Source: Microbacteriaceae bacterium 3FA27C10 (lineage in GTDB: Bacteria; Actinomycetota; Actinomycetes; Actinomycetales; Microbacteriaceae). From it: 64,000 nt of DNA. The stretch spans positions 1-64,000 of the forward strand of contig SCNI01000016.1 of NCBI GenBank assembly GCA_005502775.1. The letters are read 5' to 3'. The notes below the pieces were generated by a model that worked only from the letters and a program-made list of their open reading frames with translations, did not search any database and was not told the DNA's origin. A program made the translations under genes and the position numbers. Shown piece after piece: positions 15,297-22,944 of this stretch; position 1 is the first letter of the stretch; the number at the start of each line of letters is the position of its first letter.

Positions 15297-16670
15297 ATGA
15301 GCGCAACCGGGTTCACTCCCACGGGATCATTGGCCGCGGTCGCAGACCGCCGCCGGGTGGTCTTCGCCACGATCATCGGCACGACCGTGGAGTGGTACGA
15401 CTTCTTCATCTACGCCTCGGCGGCCGCCCTGGTGTTCGGTCAGCTGTTCTTCAAGCCCGCGGGGGAGCAGGCCGCCATCCTGCTCTCGTTCGCCACCGTC
15501 GGCGTGAGCTTCTTGTTCCGCCCGCTCGGCGCCTTCCTCGCCGGGCACTTCGGCGACAAGTACGGGCGCCGCGTGGTGCTCGTGCTCACCCTCGTGCTGA
15601 TGGGCACGGCGACCGCCTTGATCGGCCTCCTGCCGACCTTCGCGCAGATCGGCGTCGCGGCGCCGCTCCTGCTGATCTTCCTGCGCATCGTGCAGGGCAT
15701 CTCGGCCGGCGGCGAGTGGGGCGGCGCGGTGCTGATGGCGGTCGAGCACGCCCCCACCAAGAAGCGCGGCCTCTTCGGCGCCGCCCCCCAGCTCGGTGTG
15801 CCGCTCGGTCTGCTGCTCGCCTCGGGCGTGATGGCGCTGATGGCCGTGATCGCGCCGGGAGACGCCTTCCTCGAGTGGGGCTGGCGCGTGCCGTTCCTGC
15901 TCAGCGTCGTGCTCATCCTCATCGGCTACTGGGTGCGCCGCCGGGTGGAGGAGAGCCCGGTGTTCGCCGAGCTCGCCGCGCGCAAGGAGAAGGCGCGCAT
16001 GCCGATCGTGCAGCTGTTCAAGAAGCACCTGCTGCTCGTGATCGTCGCCGCGCTCGTCTTCGCCGGCAACAACGCCGTGGGCTACATGACCACCGGCGGC
16101 TACATCCAGAACTACGCCACCAACCCCGACGGGCCGATCGGCCTCGAGCGCGGACCAGTGCTCTGGGCCGTGGCCGGCAGCGCGGTCACCTGGCTGCTGT
16201 CGACCTTCTTCGCGGGCTGGATCTCCGACCGAATCGGCCGCCGCACCACCTACATCGTGGGCTGGGTGCTGCAGCTCGTGGGGGTGTTCGCGTTGTTCCC
16301 GCTGGTGAACACCGGCACGGTCGGCGGCCTGTTCGCCGGCGTCGCCGTGCTCACCATCGGGCTCGGCTTCACCTACGGGCCCCAGGCGGCGCTGTACTCC
16401 GAGCTCTTCCCGGCCTCGATCCGCTTCTCCGGCGTCTCGATCTCCTACGCGATCGGCGCCATCCTCGGTGGCGCCTTCGCCCCCACGATCGCCACGGCGC
16501 TCGTTCAGGCGACCGGCACCACGCTGTCGGTGACCTGGTACCTGGTGGGCATGACGCTCGTGGGCCTCGTGGCGACGCTGCTCCTGCGCGACCGCAGCGG
16601 CATCCCGCTCGGCCCCGACCACGAGGCCGAGCAGGCGGCGAGCCCGCTCCGCGGAACCCGGCGCGCCTGA
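15297..16670 (+). CDS. MFS transporter, metabolite:H+ symporter (MHS) family
   Basis: A 457-residue transporter with 12 predicted membrane helices. The MHS family is recognisable from TTVEWYDFFIYASAAAL at the start of helix 1, GHFGDKYGRR between helices 2 and 3, and RIVQGISAGGEWGGAVL. GWRVPFL follows helix 6. Members carry organic acids such as shikimate, benzoate-type acids, proline or alpha-ketoglutarate with protons. GAAGGAG lies 8 bases before the ATG. It lies between the amine oxidase and the aromatic-degradation regulator, so an aromatic acid or amine breakdown product is a reasonable substrate guess. Confidence 0.9.
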   Translation: MSATGFTPTGSLAAVADRRRVVFATIIGTTVEWYDFFIYASAAALVFGQLFFKPAGEQAAILLSFATVGVSFLFRPLGAFLAGHFGDKYGRRVVLVLTLVLMGTATALIGLLPTFAQIGVAAPLLLIFLRIVQGISAGGEWGGAVLMAVEHAPTKKRGLFGAAPQLGVPLGLLLASGVMALMAVIAPGDAFLEWGWRVPFLLSVVLILIGYWVRRRVEESPVFAELAARKEKARMPIVQLFKKHLLLVIVAALVFAGNNAVGYMTTGGYIQNYATNPDGPIGLERGPVLWAVAGSAVTWLLSTFFAGWISDRIGRRTTYIVGWVLQLVGVFALFPLVNTGTVGGLFAGVAVLTIGLGFTYGPQAALYSELFPASIRFSGVSISYAIGAILGGAFAPTIATALVQATGTTLSVTWYLVGMTLVGLVATLLLRDRSGIPLGPDHEAEQAASPLRGTRRA

Positions 16671-16681
16671 TCGCCCGCTGT

Positions 16682-17419
16682 TCAGCCGCCGAGGGCGGCG
16701 CGGATGACGGCTGCGGAGTCGAGGAGCCGGGCGGCGACGGAGGCGGCGTCGCGGTCGGTGGGGAGATACACGGCCGCGAGCGCCGCCGGCGCCCGCCCGC
16801 GCAGCACGAGCGGCACCGCCACCGCGTGCAGGCTCGGGATGACCTCGTTCTGGCTCTCGGCCCAGCCGCGCACCACCGCCTCGTGCACCTCTCCGGCGAG
16901 GGCGGCGGTGACATCGGAGGGCCAGTCGCTGGCGGGCAGTTGCGTGAGGATCGCCTTGCCGGGAGCGCCGACCGACACCGGATGCCGCGTGCCCGGCCGC
17001 TGGGCCACCGTCGCCACGGCGTGCCTCGGCTCCACGCTGGCCAGGGTGACGCACTCCTCGTGGTCGAGCACGACGAGGAAGCAGGTCATGCCGAGCTCGT
17101 TGGCGGCGGCCGTGAGCTCGGGCAGCGCCTCGGCCTGCAGGTCGTGCGCCACACCGGCGGCGAGCGCGGCCAGGCGGGCGCCCAGCCGGATGGCGCCGGT
17201 GGGTTCGCGCTCGACGAGACCGTGGGCCTCGAGCGTGCGGATCAGCCGGTAGGCCACCGAGCGGTGCACGCCGAGCGCGCCGGCGGTCTCGTCGATGGTG
17301 AGGGGGCGGCGCGCGTCGGCGAGCACCTCCAGGATGCGGATGCCGCGGCTGAGGGTCTGCGACGCGGGCCCGGTCGCGGGTGCCTCCGCGGCATCCGGCG
17401 TGCTCTGATTCGTGGTCAT
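16682..17419 (-). CDS. IclR family transcriptional regulator
   Basis: A 245-residue IclR regulator. The N-terminal winged helix-turn-helix spans about 22-80 (TIDETAGALGVHRSVAYRLIRTL), followed by an effector domain with the usual GxPGKAILTQLP stretch (SVGAPGKAIL). IclR proteins commonly sense aromatic acids and control their catabolism. The start at MTTNQ has GGAG upstream. It is divergent from the MobA-like monooxygenase, with a clear palindrome in between at 17482-17502, so control of that gene is likely. Confidence 0.92.
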   Translation of the reverse strand: MTTNQSTPDAAEAPATGPASQTLSRGIRILEVLADARRPLTIDETAGALGVHRSVAYRLIRTLEAHGLVEREPTGAIRLGARLAALAAGVAHDLQAEALPELTAAANELGMTCFLVVLDHEECVTLASVEPRHAVATVAQRPGTRHPVSVGAPGKAILTQLPASDWPSDVTAALAGEVHEAVVRGWAESQNEVIPSLHAVAVPLVLRGRAPAALAAVYLPTDRDAASVAARLLDSAAVIRAALGG

Positions 17420-17481
17420 GACAGCGCTCCGTTGCATTCGGAATCGGGTTCGGGTTACTCTCGAATCCAATAGTAGAACGT

Positions 17482-17502
17482 TGTGTTCACTATTAGAACA
17501 CA
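17482..17502. promoter_or_regulatory. Inverted repeat in IclR/monooxygenase divergent region
   Basis: Perfect 7-base arms, TGTGTTC and GAACACA, are separated by ACTATTA. A further partial copy, AGTAGAAC, lies directly upstream (17472-17479). The size and AT-rich centre fit an IclR-family binding site, about 50 bases before the monooxygenase start and 60 before the IclR start. Confidence 0.5.
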
Positions 17503-17554
17503 CCTTCCGACGCGGATGTCGGGGGCGAGTCGATGAAGACACGTGAGGAATCCC

Positions 17555-19447
17555 ATGCAGTTCCACCACCACGGCTATGTGTCCGGCGATCCGCGGGTGA
17601 GCCCCGCCGCCGGAACCGGTCTCGACCGGCCGGCCGAGCTCCCCGACGAGGTCGACGTGCTGATCGTGGGCGCCGGACCGGCCGGAATGATCCTGGCCGC
17701 CCAGCTCTCCCAGTTCCCCGAGATCACCACTCGGCTCGTCGAGCGCCGCCCCGGGCGTCTCGCCATCGGCCAGGCCGACGGCATCCAGGCCCGCAGCGTC
17801 GAGACCTTCCAGGCCTTCGGCTTCGCCGGGCGCATCACCGACGAGGCGTACCGCATCACCGAGATGGCCTTCTGGGGCCCGGATGCGGCTGACCCGACGA
17901 GGATCGTGCGCACCGACCGCGCGGTCGACGACGCCACCGGTGTGAGCGAGTTCCCGCACCTCATCGTGAACCAGGCCCGTGTGCTCGACTACTTCGCCGA
18001 GGTGATGGCCGACTCCCCGTCGCGCATGACACCCGACTTCGGACTCGAGTTCGTTGGCCTCGAGGTGGCCGAGGAGGGGGAGTTCCCCGTCTCGGTGACG
18101 CTCCGCGAGACGGCCGGGCCGCGCGAGGGACAGGAGCGCCGGGTGCGCGCCAAGTACGTGGTGGGCTGCGACGGAGCCCGCAGCGGTGTGCGCGAGGCGA
18201 TCGGCCGCAGCCTCGTCGGAGCCTCGGCGGCGCACGCCTGGGCGGTGATGGACACGCTCGCCGTCACCGACTTCCCCGACATCCGCACCAAGTGCGCCAT
18301 CCAGTCGCAGGCCGGGAGCATCCTGCACATCCCGCGCGAGGGTGGCCACCTGTTCCGCATGTACGTCGACCTCGGCGAGGTCGCGCCCGGAGACAACGGC
18401 GCGGTGCGGCAGACGAGCGTCGAGACGGCGATCGCCAAGGCGAACGAGATCCTGCACCCGTACACGCTCGACGTGAAGAACGTGGCCTGGTACAGCGTCT
18501 ACGAGGTGGGCCACCGGCTCACCGACAAGTTCGACGAGGTGCCGGAGGGCGACGACCGCTGCCCGCGCGTGTTCATCACGGGCGACGCCTGCCACACCCA
18601 CAGCGCCAAGGCCGGGCAGGGCATGAACGTGTCGATGCAGGACGGCTTCAACCTCGGCTGGAAGCTCGCGCACGTGCTCACCGGTCGCAGCTCGGCGGAA
18701 TTGCTGAAGACCTATTCGGCCGAACGCCAGGTGATCGCCAAGAACCTCATCGACTTCGACCGCGAGTGGTCGACCCTCATGGCCAAGAAGCCCGAGGAGT
18801 TCCAGAGCCCGCACGAGCTGGGTGAGTTCTACGTGCGCACCGCCGAGTTCCCGGCCGGGTTCATGACCGAGTACGCGCCATCGATGCTCGTGGGCGAGGC
18901 GACCCACCAGGGGCTCGCCACGGGGTTCCCGATCGGCAAGCGCTTCAAGTCGGCTCCCGTCGTGCGGGTGGCCGACGGCAACCCCGTGCACCTCGGGCAC
19001 CACCACCGCGCCGACGGCCGGTGGCGGCTCTACGCCTTCCCTGGTGCCGCCGCGGCCGCGAGCGGCGATCGCGACTTCGAGGAATGGGCTGCCTGGCTCG
19101 AGAGCTCGCCGGAGTCACCGGTGCGCGCCTACACGCCCGAGGGCGCCGACCTCGACAGCCTGTTCGACGTGAAGGTGGTGTACCCGCAGGCGCACACCGA
19201 GGTCGGGATCGGAGCGGTGCCGCCCGTGTTCCTGCCGCGCACGGGGCCGTTCGGCCTGATCGACTACGAGAAGGTGTACGCGGCCGCCCCGGATGACGAC
19301 ATCTTCGCCCTGCGCGGCATCGACCGCGGCTCCGGATGCGTCGTCGTCGTTCGCCCCGACCAGTACGTCGCGCACGTGCTGCCCCTCACCGCCACGAGCG
19401 AACTCGCCGCCTTCTTCGCCGCCAACCACCTCAGGCACCGCGGATGA
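17555..19447 (+). CDS. 3-hydroxybenzoate 4-monooxygenase-like flavoprotein (MobA type)
   Basis: A 630-residue FAD-dependent aromatic hydroxylase of the phenol 2-monooxygenase group. It has the FAD motif VGAGPAG (38-44), the DG motif GCDGARSGVREAIG (204-217), the GD motif FITGDACHTH and a C-terminal thioredoxin-like domain from about 460. It aligns from the first residues (MQFHHHGYVSGDPRV) with Comamonas MobA, which makes protocatechuate from 3-hydroxybenzoate. Asp75, His135, Lys246 and Tyr270 match the residues I recall lining the MobA substrate pocket. GAGGAA precedes the ATG. In this hpa context the real substrate might be 3-hydroxyphenylacetate instead. Its 3' end overlaps the convergent ThDP gene by 17 bases. 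Confidence 0.88.
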   Translation: MQFHHHGYVSGDPRVSPAAGTGLDRPAELPDEVDVLIVGAGPAGMILAAQLSQFPEITTRLVERRPGRLAIGQADGIQARSVETFQAFGFAGRITDEAYRITEMAFWGPDAADPTRIVRTDRAVDDATGVSEFPHLIVNQARVLDYFAEVMADSPSRMTPDFGLEFVGLEVAEEGEFPVSVTLRETAGPREGQERRVRAKYVVGCDGARSGVREAIGRSLVGASAAHAWAVMDTLAVTDFPDIRTKCAIQSQAGSILHIPREGGHLFRMYVDLGEVAPGDNGAVRQTSVETAIAKANEILHPYTLDVKNVAWYSVYEVGHRLTDKFDEVPEGDDRCPRVFITGDACHTHSAKAGQGMNVSMQDGFNLGWKLAHVLTGRSSAELLKTYSAERQVIAKNLIDFDREWSTLMAKKPEEFQSPHELGEFYVRTAEFPAGFMTEYAPSMLVGEATHQGLATGFPIGKRFKSAPVVRVADGNPVHLGHHHRADGRWRLYAFPGAAAAASGDRDFEEWAAWLESSPESPVRAYTPEGADLDSLFDVKVVYPQAHTEVGIGAVPPVFLPRTGPFGLIDYEKVYAAAPDDDIFALRGIDRGSGCVVVVRPDQYVAHVLPLTATSELAAFFAANHLRHRG

Positions 19448-21086
19448 TCTCCTCCTGGTGCGGCGACAGCACGTCGGGGGAGATGCGGAGGTCGAGCAGG
19501 AGGAACGGTCGTGATCCGGTGGGGCGCGCGGTCCAGGCCGCGAGCGCGTCGAGGTCGTCGAGGGTGCGCACGACCACTCCTTGGGCGCCCACGGCGGCGC
19601 CCAAGGCGGCGAAGTCGACCTCGGGGATACGCATGGGGGCGTCGGCGAGGCCCTTGAGGCCGTAGAGATTCACCTCGGCGCCGTAGGCCGCGTCGTTCCA
19701 CACCACCGCGAGTCCTCGGCCGCCCGCCACCCGCACCGCGGTCTCGAGGTCGGCGAGGGCCATCAGTCCGCCGCCGTCGCCCGTGGTGAGCACCACTGTC
19801 GAGCCGGGCTTCGCCAGCGCGGCGCCCGGCACGCTCGCGAAGCCGAGTCCGATCGACTGGTAGGCGGTGCCGACCATGAGCATCCGGTCGGGGGCGGCCA
19901 CCGGCCAGTACATGTTCGCCCAGCCGATGAAGTGGCCGCCGTCGGAGACGACGACGCGGTCGTCGGGCAGCAGCTCGCCGATGCGCCGTGCGGCTGAGCG
20001 CGGGTCGAGCCGGCCGTCGGGCGCGACGGCCTCGCCGGGGTGCCGGGCCTGGATTCCCTCGAGCTCGGCCGAGCTGCGCCATCCGTGGGCCGGGTCCGCC
20101 ACTCGTGGAGCGTCGAGCTCCCCGAGCAGGGCTTCCGCCACGAGCCGCGCGTCGCCGCGCACGTAGCCGCCGACGTGGGCGTGCGTGGCGGTGGGGGCGA
20201 CGTCGACCTGGAAGACGCGCGTGCCGGGCGCGAAGAGGTTGCCGAAGCGCATCGTGAACGCATTGAGCGAGGCGCCGAACACCACGGCCACGTCGGCTGA
20301 GCGGATGAGCTCCATCGCGGCTTCGGCCCCGAAGCCGCCGACCACCCCGAGATCGTATTCGGTGCGCGGGAAGAGGCCCCGGCCGAGCGCGGTGCTCGCG
20401 GTGAGCGCCCCGGTGGCGTCGGCCAGGGCGCCGAGCGCGGGCCCGGCGCCCGCCACCCAGGCTCCGCGCCCGCCGACGAGGAGCGGTCGCTCGGCGCGGG
20501 CCAGCACGTGCGCGAGCTCGCGCACCGTGCCCTCGGCGAAGGCGCCGGCGGCCGCGAGCGGCGCCGGGAGGTGGGGCGACGGCGCCTTTGTGACCGGGCC
20601 GGCCTCGAGAACGGCCACGTCGTAGGGGAGGGCGAGCACGGTCGGCACGCGGTAGGCGAGCGCGTGCTCCACCGCGATCGCCGTGGTGGCGGCGGCATCG
20701 GCGCGGCCGACCGTGTAGGTGCGGGCCCCCACCGCGGCGGCGAGGGCGATCTGGTCGACGTCCCACGAGCGCGGCCCGGAGGTGGGCTCGTCGCCCACCA
20801 CGAGCACGAGCGGAACCTGTGCCTGCACGGCCTCGGCCAGCGCGGTGAGGGTGTTCGTGAAACCGGCGCCGTAGGTGGCGGTCGCCGCGGCGAGCCCGCC
20901 GCCGGCCCGGTGGTAGGCGTCGGCGGCCACGACCGCTCCGGCCTCGTGCCGCACAGCGGTGTAGCGCACGGGCGTCTCGCGCTCGAGGGCGTCGAGGAAG
21001 TAGGCGTTGCCGTTGCCCATCACGCCGAAGACGTGGTCGACGAAGTGGGCGAGGGTGTGCGCGACGTGCGCCGAGACGGTCGACAT
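19431..21086 (-). CDS. Thiamine-diphosphate-dependent decarboxylase-like enzyme
   Basis: A 551-residue enzyme with the three-domain layout of acetolactate synthase and benzoylformate/phenylpyruvate decarboxylases. The ThDP-activating Glu is E48 in RHEAG. The cofactor-binding motif begins GDGGGLMALADLETAV and ends WNDAAYG near residue 450-480. A central domain with FQVDVAPTATHAH follows the nucleotide-domain pattern. A decarboxylase acting on an arylpyruvate or arylglyoxylate would yield an aldehyde for the dehydrogenases nearby; that is inference. It lies after the hpaI/hpaH genes on the same strand but has 150 bases of its own upstream. Confidence 0.83.
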   Translation of the reverse strand: MSTVSAHVAHTLAHFVDHVFGVMGNGNAYFLDALERETPVRYTAVRHEAGAVVAADAYHRAGGGLAAATATYGAGFTNTLTALAEAVQAQVPLVLVVGDEPTSGPRSWDVDQIALAAAVGARTYTVGRADAAATTAIAVEHALAYRVPTVLALPYDVAVLEAGPVTKAPSPHLPAPLAAAGAFAEGTVRELAHVLARAERPLLVGGRGAWVAGAGPALGALADATGALTASTALGRGLFPRTEYDLGVVGGFGAEAAMELIRSADVAVVFGASLNAFTMRFGNLFAPGTRVFQVDVAPTATHAHVGGYVRGDARLVAEALLGELDAPRVADPAHGWRSSAELEGIQARHPGEAVAPDGRLDPRSAARRIGELLPDDRVVVSDGGHFIGWANMYWPVAAPDRMLMVGTAYQSIGLGFASVPGAALAKPGSTVVLTTGDGGGLMALADLETAVRVAGGRGLAVVWNDAAYGAEVNLYGLKGLADAPMRIPEVDFAALGAAVGAQGVVVRTLDDLDALAAWTARPTGSRPFLLLDLRISPDVLSPHQEEIIRGA

Positions 21087-21159
21087 GGAGGAGCCTTTCG
21101 AGATGTCAGACGGTGGGATTCCGTATGTGTCTCGCGCGGCGACGGTGCGGCTCGGCTTC

Positions 21160-21178
21160 GTGCCCATTTTTCGAGCAC
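21160..21178. repeat. Short imperfect inverted repeat before the ThDP gene
   Basis: GTGC and GCAC, extended by one more base pair after a mismatch, flank an AT-rich centre (CATTTTTCG). This lies about 75 bases upstream of the ThDP-enzyme start. It is a weak operator candidate only, the sole structured element in the 150-base gap before that gene. Confidence 0.25.
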
Positions 21179-21237
21179 AGGGCGGGCGCAAGCCCGACCG
21201 GACGCCGCGAGTCTAGCCTCCGCACCGAGAAGGCGGG

Positions 21238-22056
21238 TCAGTAGCTGGGGCGTCCCGACGATCCGGCGGAGCCGATGTAGGTCTGCGCCAGCGCCTCCGA
21301 GGAGCGTGCCAGGAGCGCCACGTCGGCCCCGACGAGGATGAACGAGGCGCCCGCCGCCAGGTAGCGTCGCGCGAGCGGCTCGGCGAAGGCGTTGACCCCG
21401 GCCGGCACGCCGTGGGCGCGGGCGACGCCGAGGCAGTGCTCGACGGCCGCCACGACGTCGGGATGGTCCTGCTGACCGAGCACCCCCATCGAGGCCGCCA
21501 GGTCGGAGGGGCCGATGAACACGCCCGCGAGACCCTCCACCGCGACGATCTCGTCGATGTTCGCCACCGCTTCGGCCGACTCGATCTGCACGATCACCGA
21601 GATGCGCTCCGCGGCGCTGGTGAGGTAGCCCTCCACCCGGTTCCAGCGCGAGGCGCGCGCGAGCGCCGAGCCGACACCGCGGATGCCCCGGGGCGGGTAG
21701 TCCACGCTCCGCACCGCCAGCTCGGCCTGCTCGGCGGTGTCGACCATCGGGACGAGCAGGGTCTGGGCGCCGAGATCGAGGTACTGCTTGATCAGAACGG
21801 GGTCGAGCACCGGCGGCCGCACCACGGGCAGCACCGGGTAGCCGTGCACCGCCTGCAGCTGCGCCAGCAGCGACTCGAGCGAGTTGGGGCTGTGCTCGGC
21901 GTCGATCAGCAGCCAGTCCAGTCCCGACCCGGCGCAGAGCTCGGCGATCAGTGGGCTGCCGCTGCACACCCACATCCCGGCCAGCGGGCGCTCGTGCGCG
22001 GAGAGGGCGGCCGAGAAGCCGCCCGCCGGGTCGATGGGCGCCGGGGAGCCGTTCAC
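21238..22056 (-). CDS. hpaI: HpcH/HpaI aldolase (4-hydroxy-2-oxoheptanedioate aldolase type)
   Basis: A 272-residue class II aldolase. It should split 4-hydroxy-2-oxoheptane-1,7-dioate into pyruvate and succinate semialdehyde, the last carbon-carbon cleavage of the homoprotocatechuate route. Visible hallmarks are LLIDAEHSPN (catalytic His), VVRPPVLDP (Arg), VQIESAEAV with the metal Glu, and GVFIGPSDLAASMG with the metal Asp. The GTG start overlaps the hpaH stop by 4 bases, so the two are translationally coupled. Size and motifs fit HpaI from Escherichia coli closely. Confidence 0.92.
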   Translation of the reverse strand: MNGSPAPIDPAGGFSAALSAHERPLAGMWVCSGSPLIAELCAGSGLDWLLIDAEHSPNSLESLLAQLQAVHGYPVLPVVRPPVLDPVLIKQYLDLGAQTLLVPMVDTAEQAELAVRSVDYPPRGIRGVGSALARASRWNRVEGYLTSAAERISVIVQIESAEAVANIDEIVAVEGLAGVFIGPSDLAASMGVLGQQDHPDVVAAVEHCLGVARAHGVPAGVNAFAEPLARRYLAAGASFILVGADVALLARSSEALAQTYIGSAGSSGRPSY

Positions 22057-22838
22057 TGGAACCGGCACGTCACCACCCCCAGCGGTCCGTAGTCGGCGAA
22101 CACCGAGTCGCCGGCGTACACCCACATCGGCCGGGTGAACGAGCCCGCGAGGATGAGCTCGCCCGCCTTCAGCCCGTCGCCGTGGGCGGAGATCTTGTTC
22201 GCCAGCCACGCGACTCCCGAAGCCGGGTTGTTGAGCACGCCGCCCGCCAGCCCCGTCTCCTCGATGCCCTCGTTGCGGTAGAGCATCGCCCCCACCCAGC
22301 GTAGGTCGATCTCATCGGGCCGCACCGGGCGCCCGCCCACCACCATCACGCCCATCGCGGCGTTGTCACTGATGGTGTCGACGATCGTGCGCCCCTCCAT
22401 CTCGATGCGGGAGTCGAGGATCTCGAGGGCCGGCACCACGTACTCGGTGGCCGCCAGCACGTCGAACAGGGTGCATCCGGGCCCCGCGAGATCGCCCTTC
22501 AGCCGGAAGGCGAGCTCCACCTCCACCCGCGGGTGCGTGTAGACGTCCCACGGCAGCACGCTGCCGGTCTCGAGGATCATGTCGTCGAAGATGATGCCGT
22601 AGTCGGGCTCGGTGATTCCCGTCGCGGCCTGCATCGCCTTGGAGGTCAGGCCGATCTTGCGCCCGGCGAGCCGGCGGCCCGACTCCTCGTTGCGGCGGCG
22701 CCAGAGCGACTGCACCGCGTAGGAGTCCTCCACGGTCATGCCGGGATGCCGTGCGGTGAGGAGGGGTATCGGAACCTTGTTCCTGGCCGCTTCCACCAGT
22801 TCGTCGGCGATCGCCTCGATGGTCTCCGTGTCGAGCAT
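22053..22838 (-). CDS. hpaH: 2-oxo-hept-3-ene-1,7-dioate hydratase
   Basis: A 261-residue member of the fumarylacetoacetase-fold hydratases (HpaH/MhpD). It should add water to 2-oxo-hept-3-enedioate, giving the substrate of the HpaI aldolase. The metal site is in [16 protein letters not shown] (two Glu), with a third Glu in [22 protein letters not shown] is the family's substrate lysine region. GAGGA lies 6 bases before MLDTETIE. It is the first gene of a leftward pair with hpaI, divergent from the FAH-RraA fusion gene. The divergent region contains a GTATAC palindrome. Confidence 0.93.
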   Translation of the reverse strand: MLDTETIEAIADELVEAARNKVPIPLLTARHPGMTVEDSYAVQSLWRRRNEESGRRLAGRKIGLTSKAMQAATGITEPDYGIIFDDMILETGSVLPWDVYTHPRVEVELAFRLKGDLAGPGCTLFDVLAATEYVVPALEILDSRIEMEGRTIVDTISDNAAMGVMVVGGRPVRPDEIDLRWVGAMLYRNEGIEETGLAGGVLNNPASGVAWLANKISAHGDGLKAGELILAGSFTRPMWVYAGDSVFADYGPLGVVTCRFQ

Positions 22839-22906
22839 GACGTCCTCGTCTCTCTGTGTACCGCGGGCTCCCATGGTGCCATGATCGGACGGGGCGCCGC
22901 GTTCGC

Positions 22907-22938
22907 TTGTTCCCATCGTCGATCTTATCGTATACGAT
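22907..22938 (+). promoter_or_regulatory. Divergent hpa promoter with 12-bp palindrome
   Basis: ATCGTATACGAT (22927-22938) is a perfect 12-base palindrome of the type bound by GntR/FCD regulators. TTGTTC (22907-22912) and TATACG (22931-22936), spaced by 18, make a promoter whose start point would fall at or beside the ATG at 22945. The fusion gene is thus probably read from a leaderless transcript. The GntR gene of this operon is the obvious binder. Confidence 0.6.
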
Positions 22939-22944
22939 GTGCTC

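Noticed and set aside
12356-15409. Very long open frames antisense or out of frame to the copper amine oxidase (up to about 1000 codons)
   Set aside because: They are shadow frames of high-GC coding DNA: Arg/Ala/Gly/His-rich translations without motifs, opposite a gene with all catalytic residues intact.
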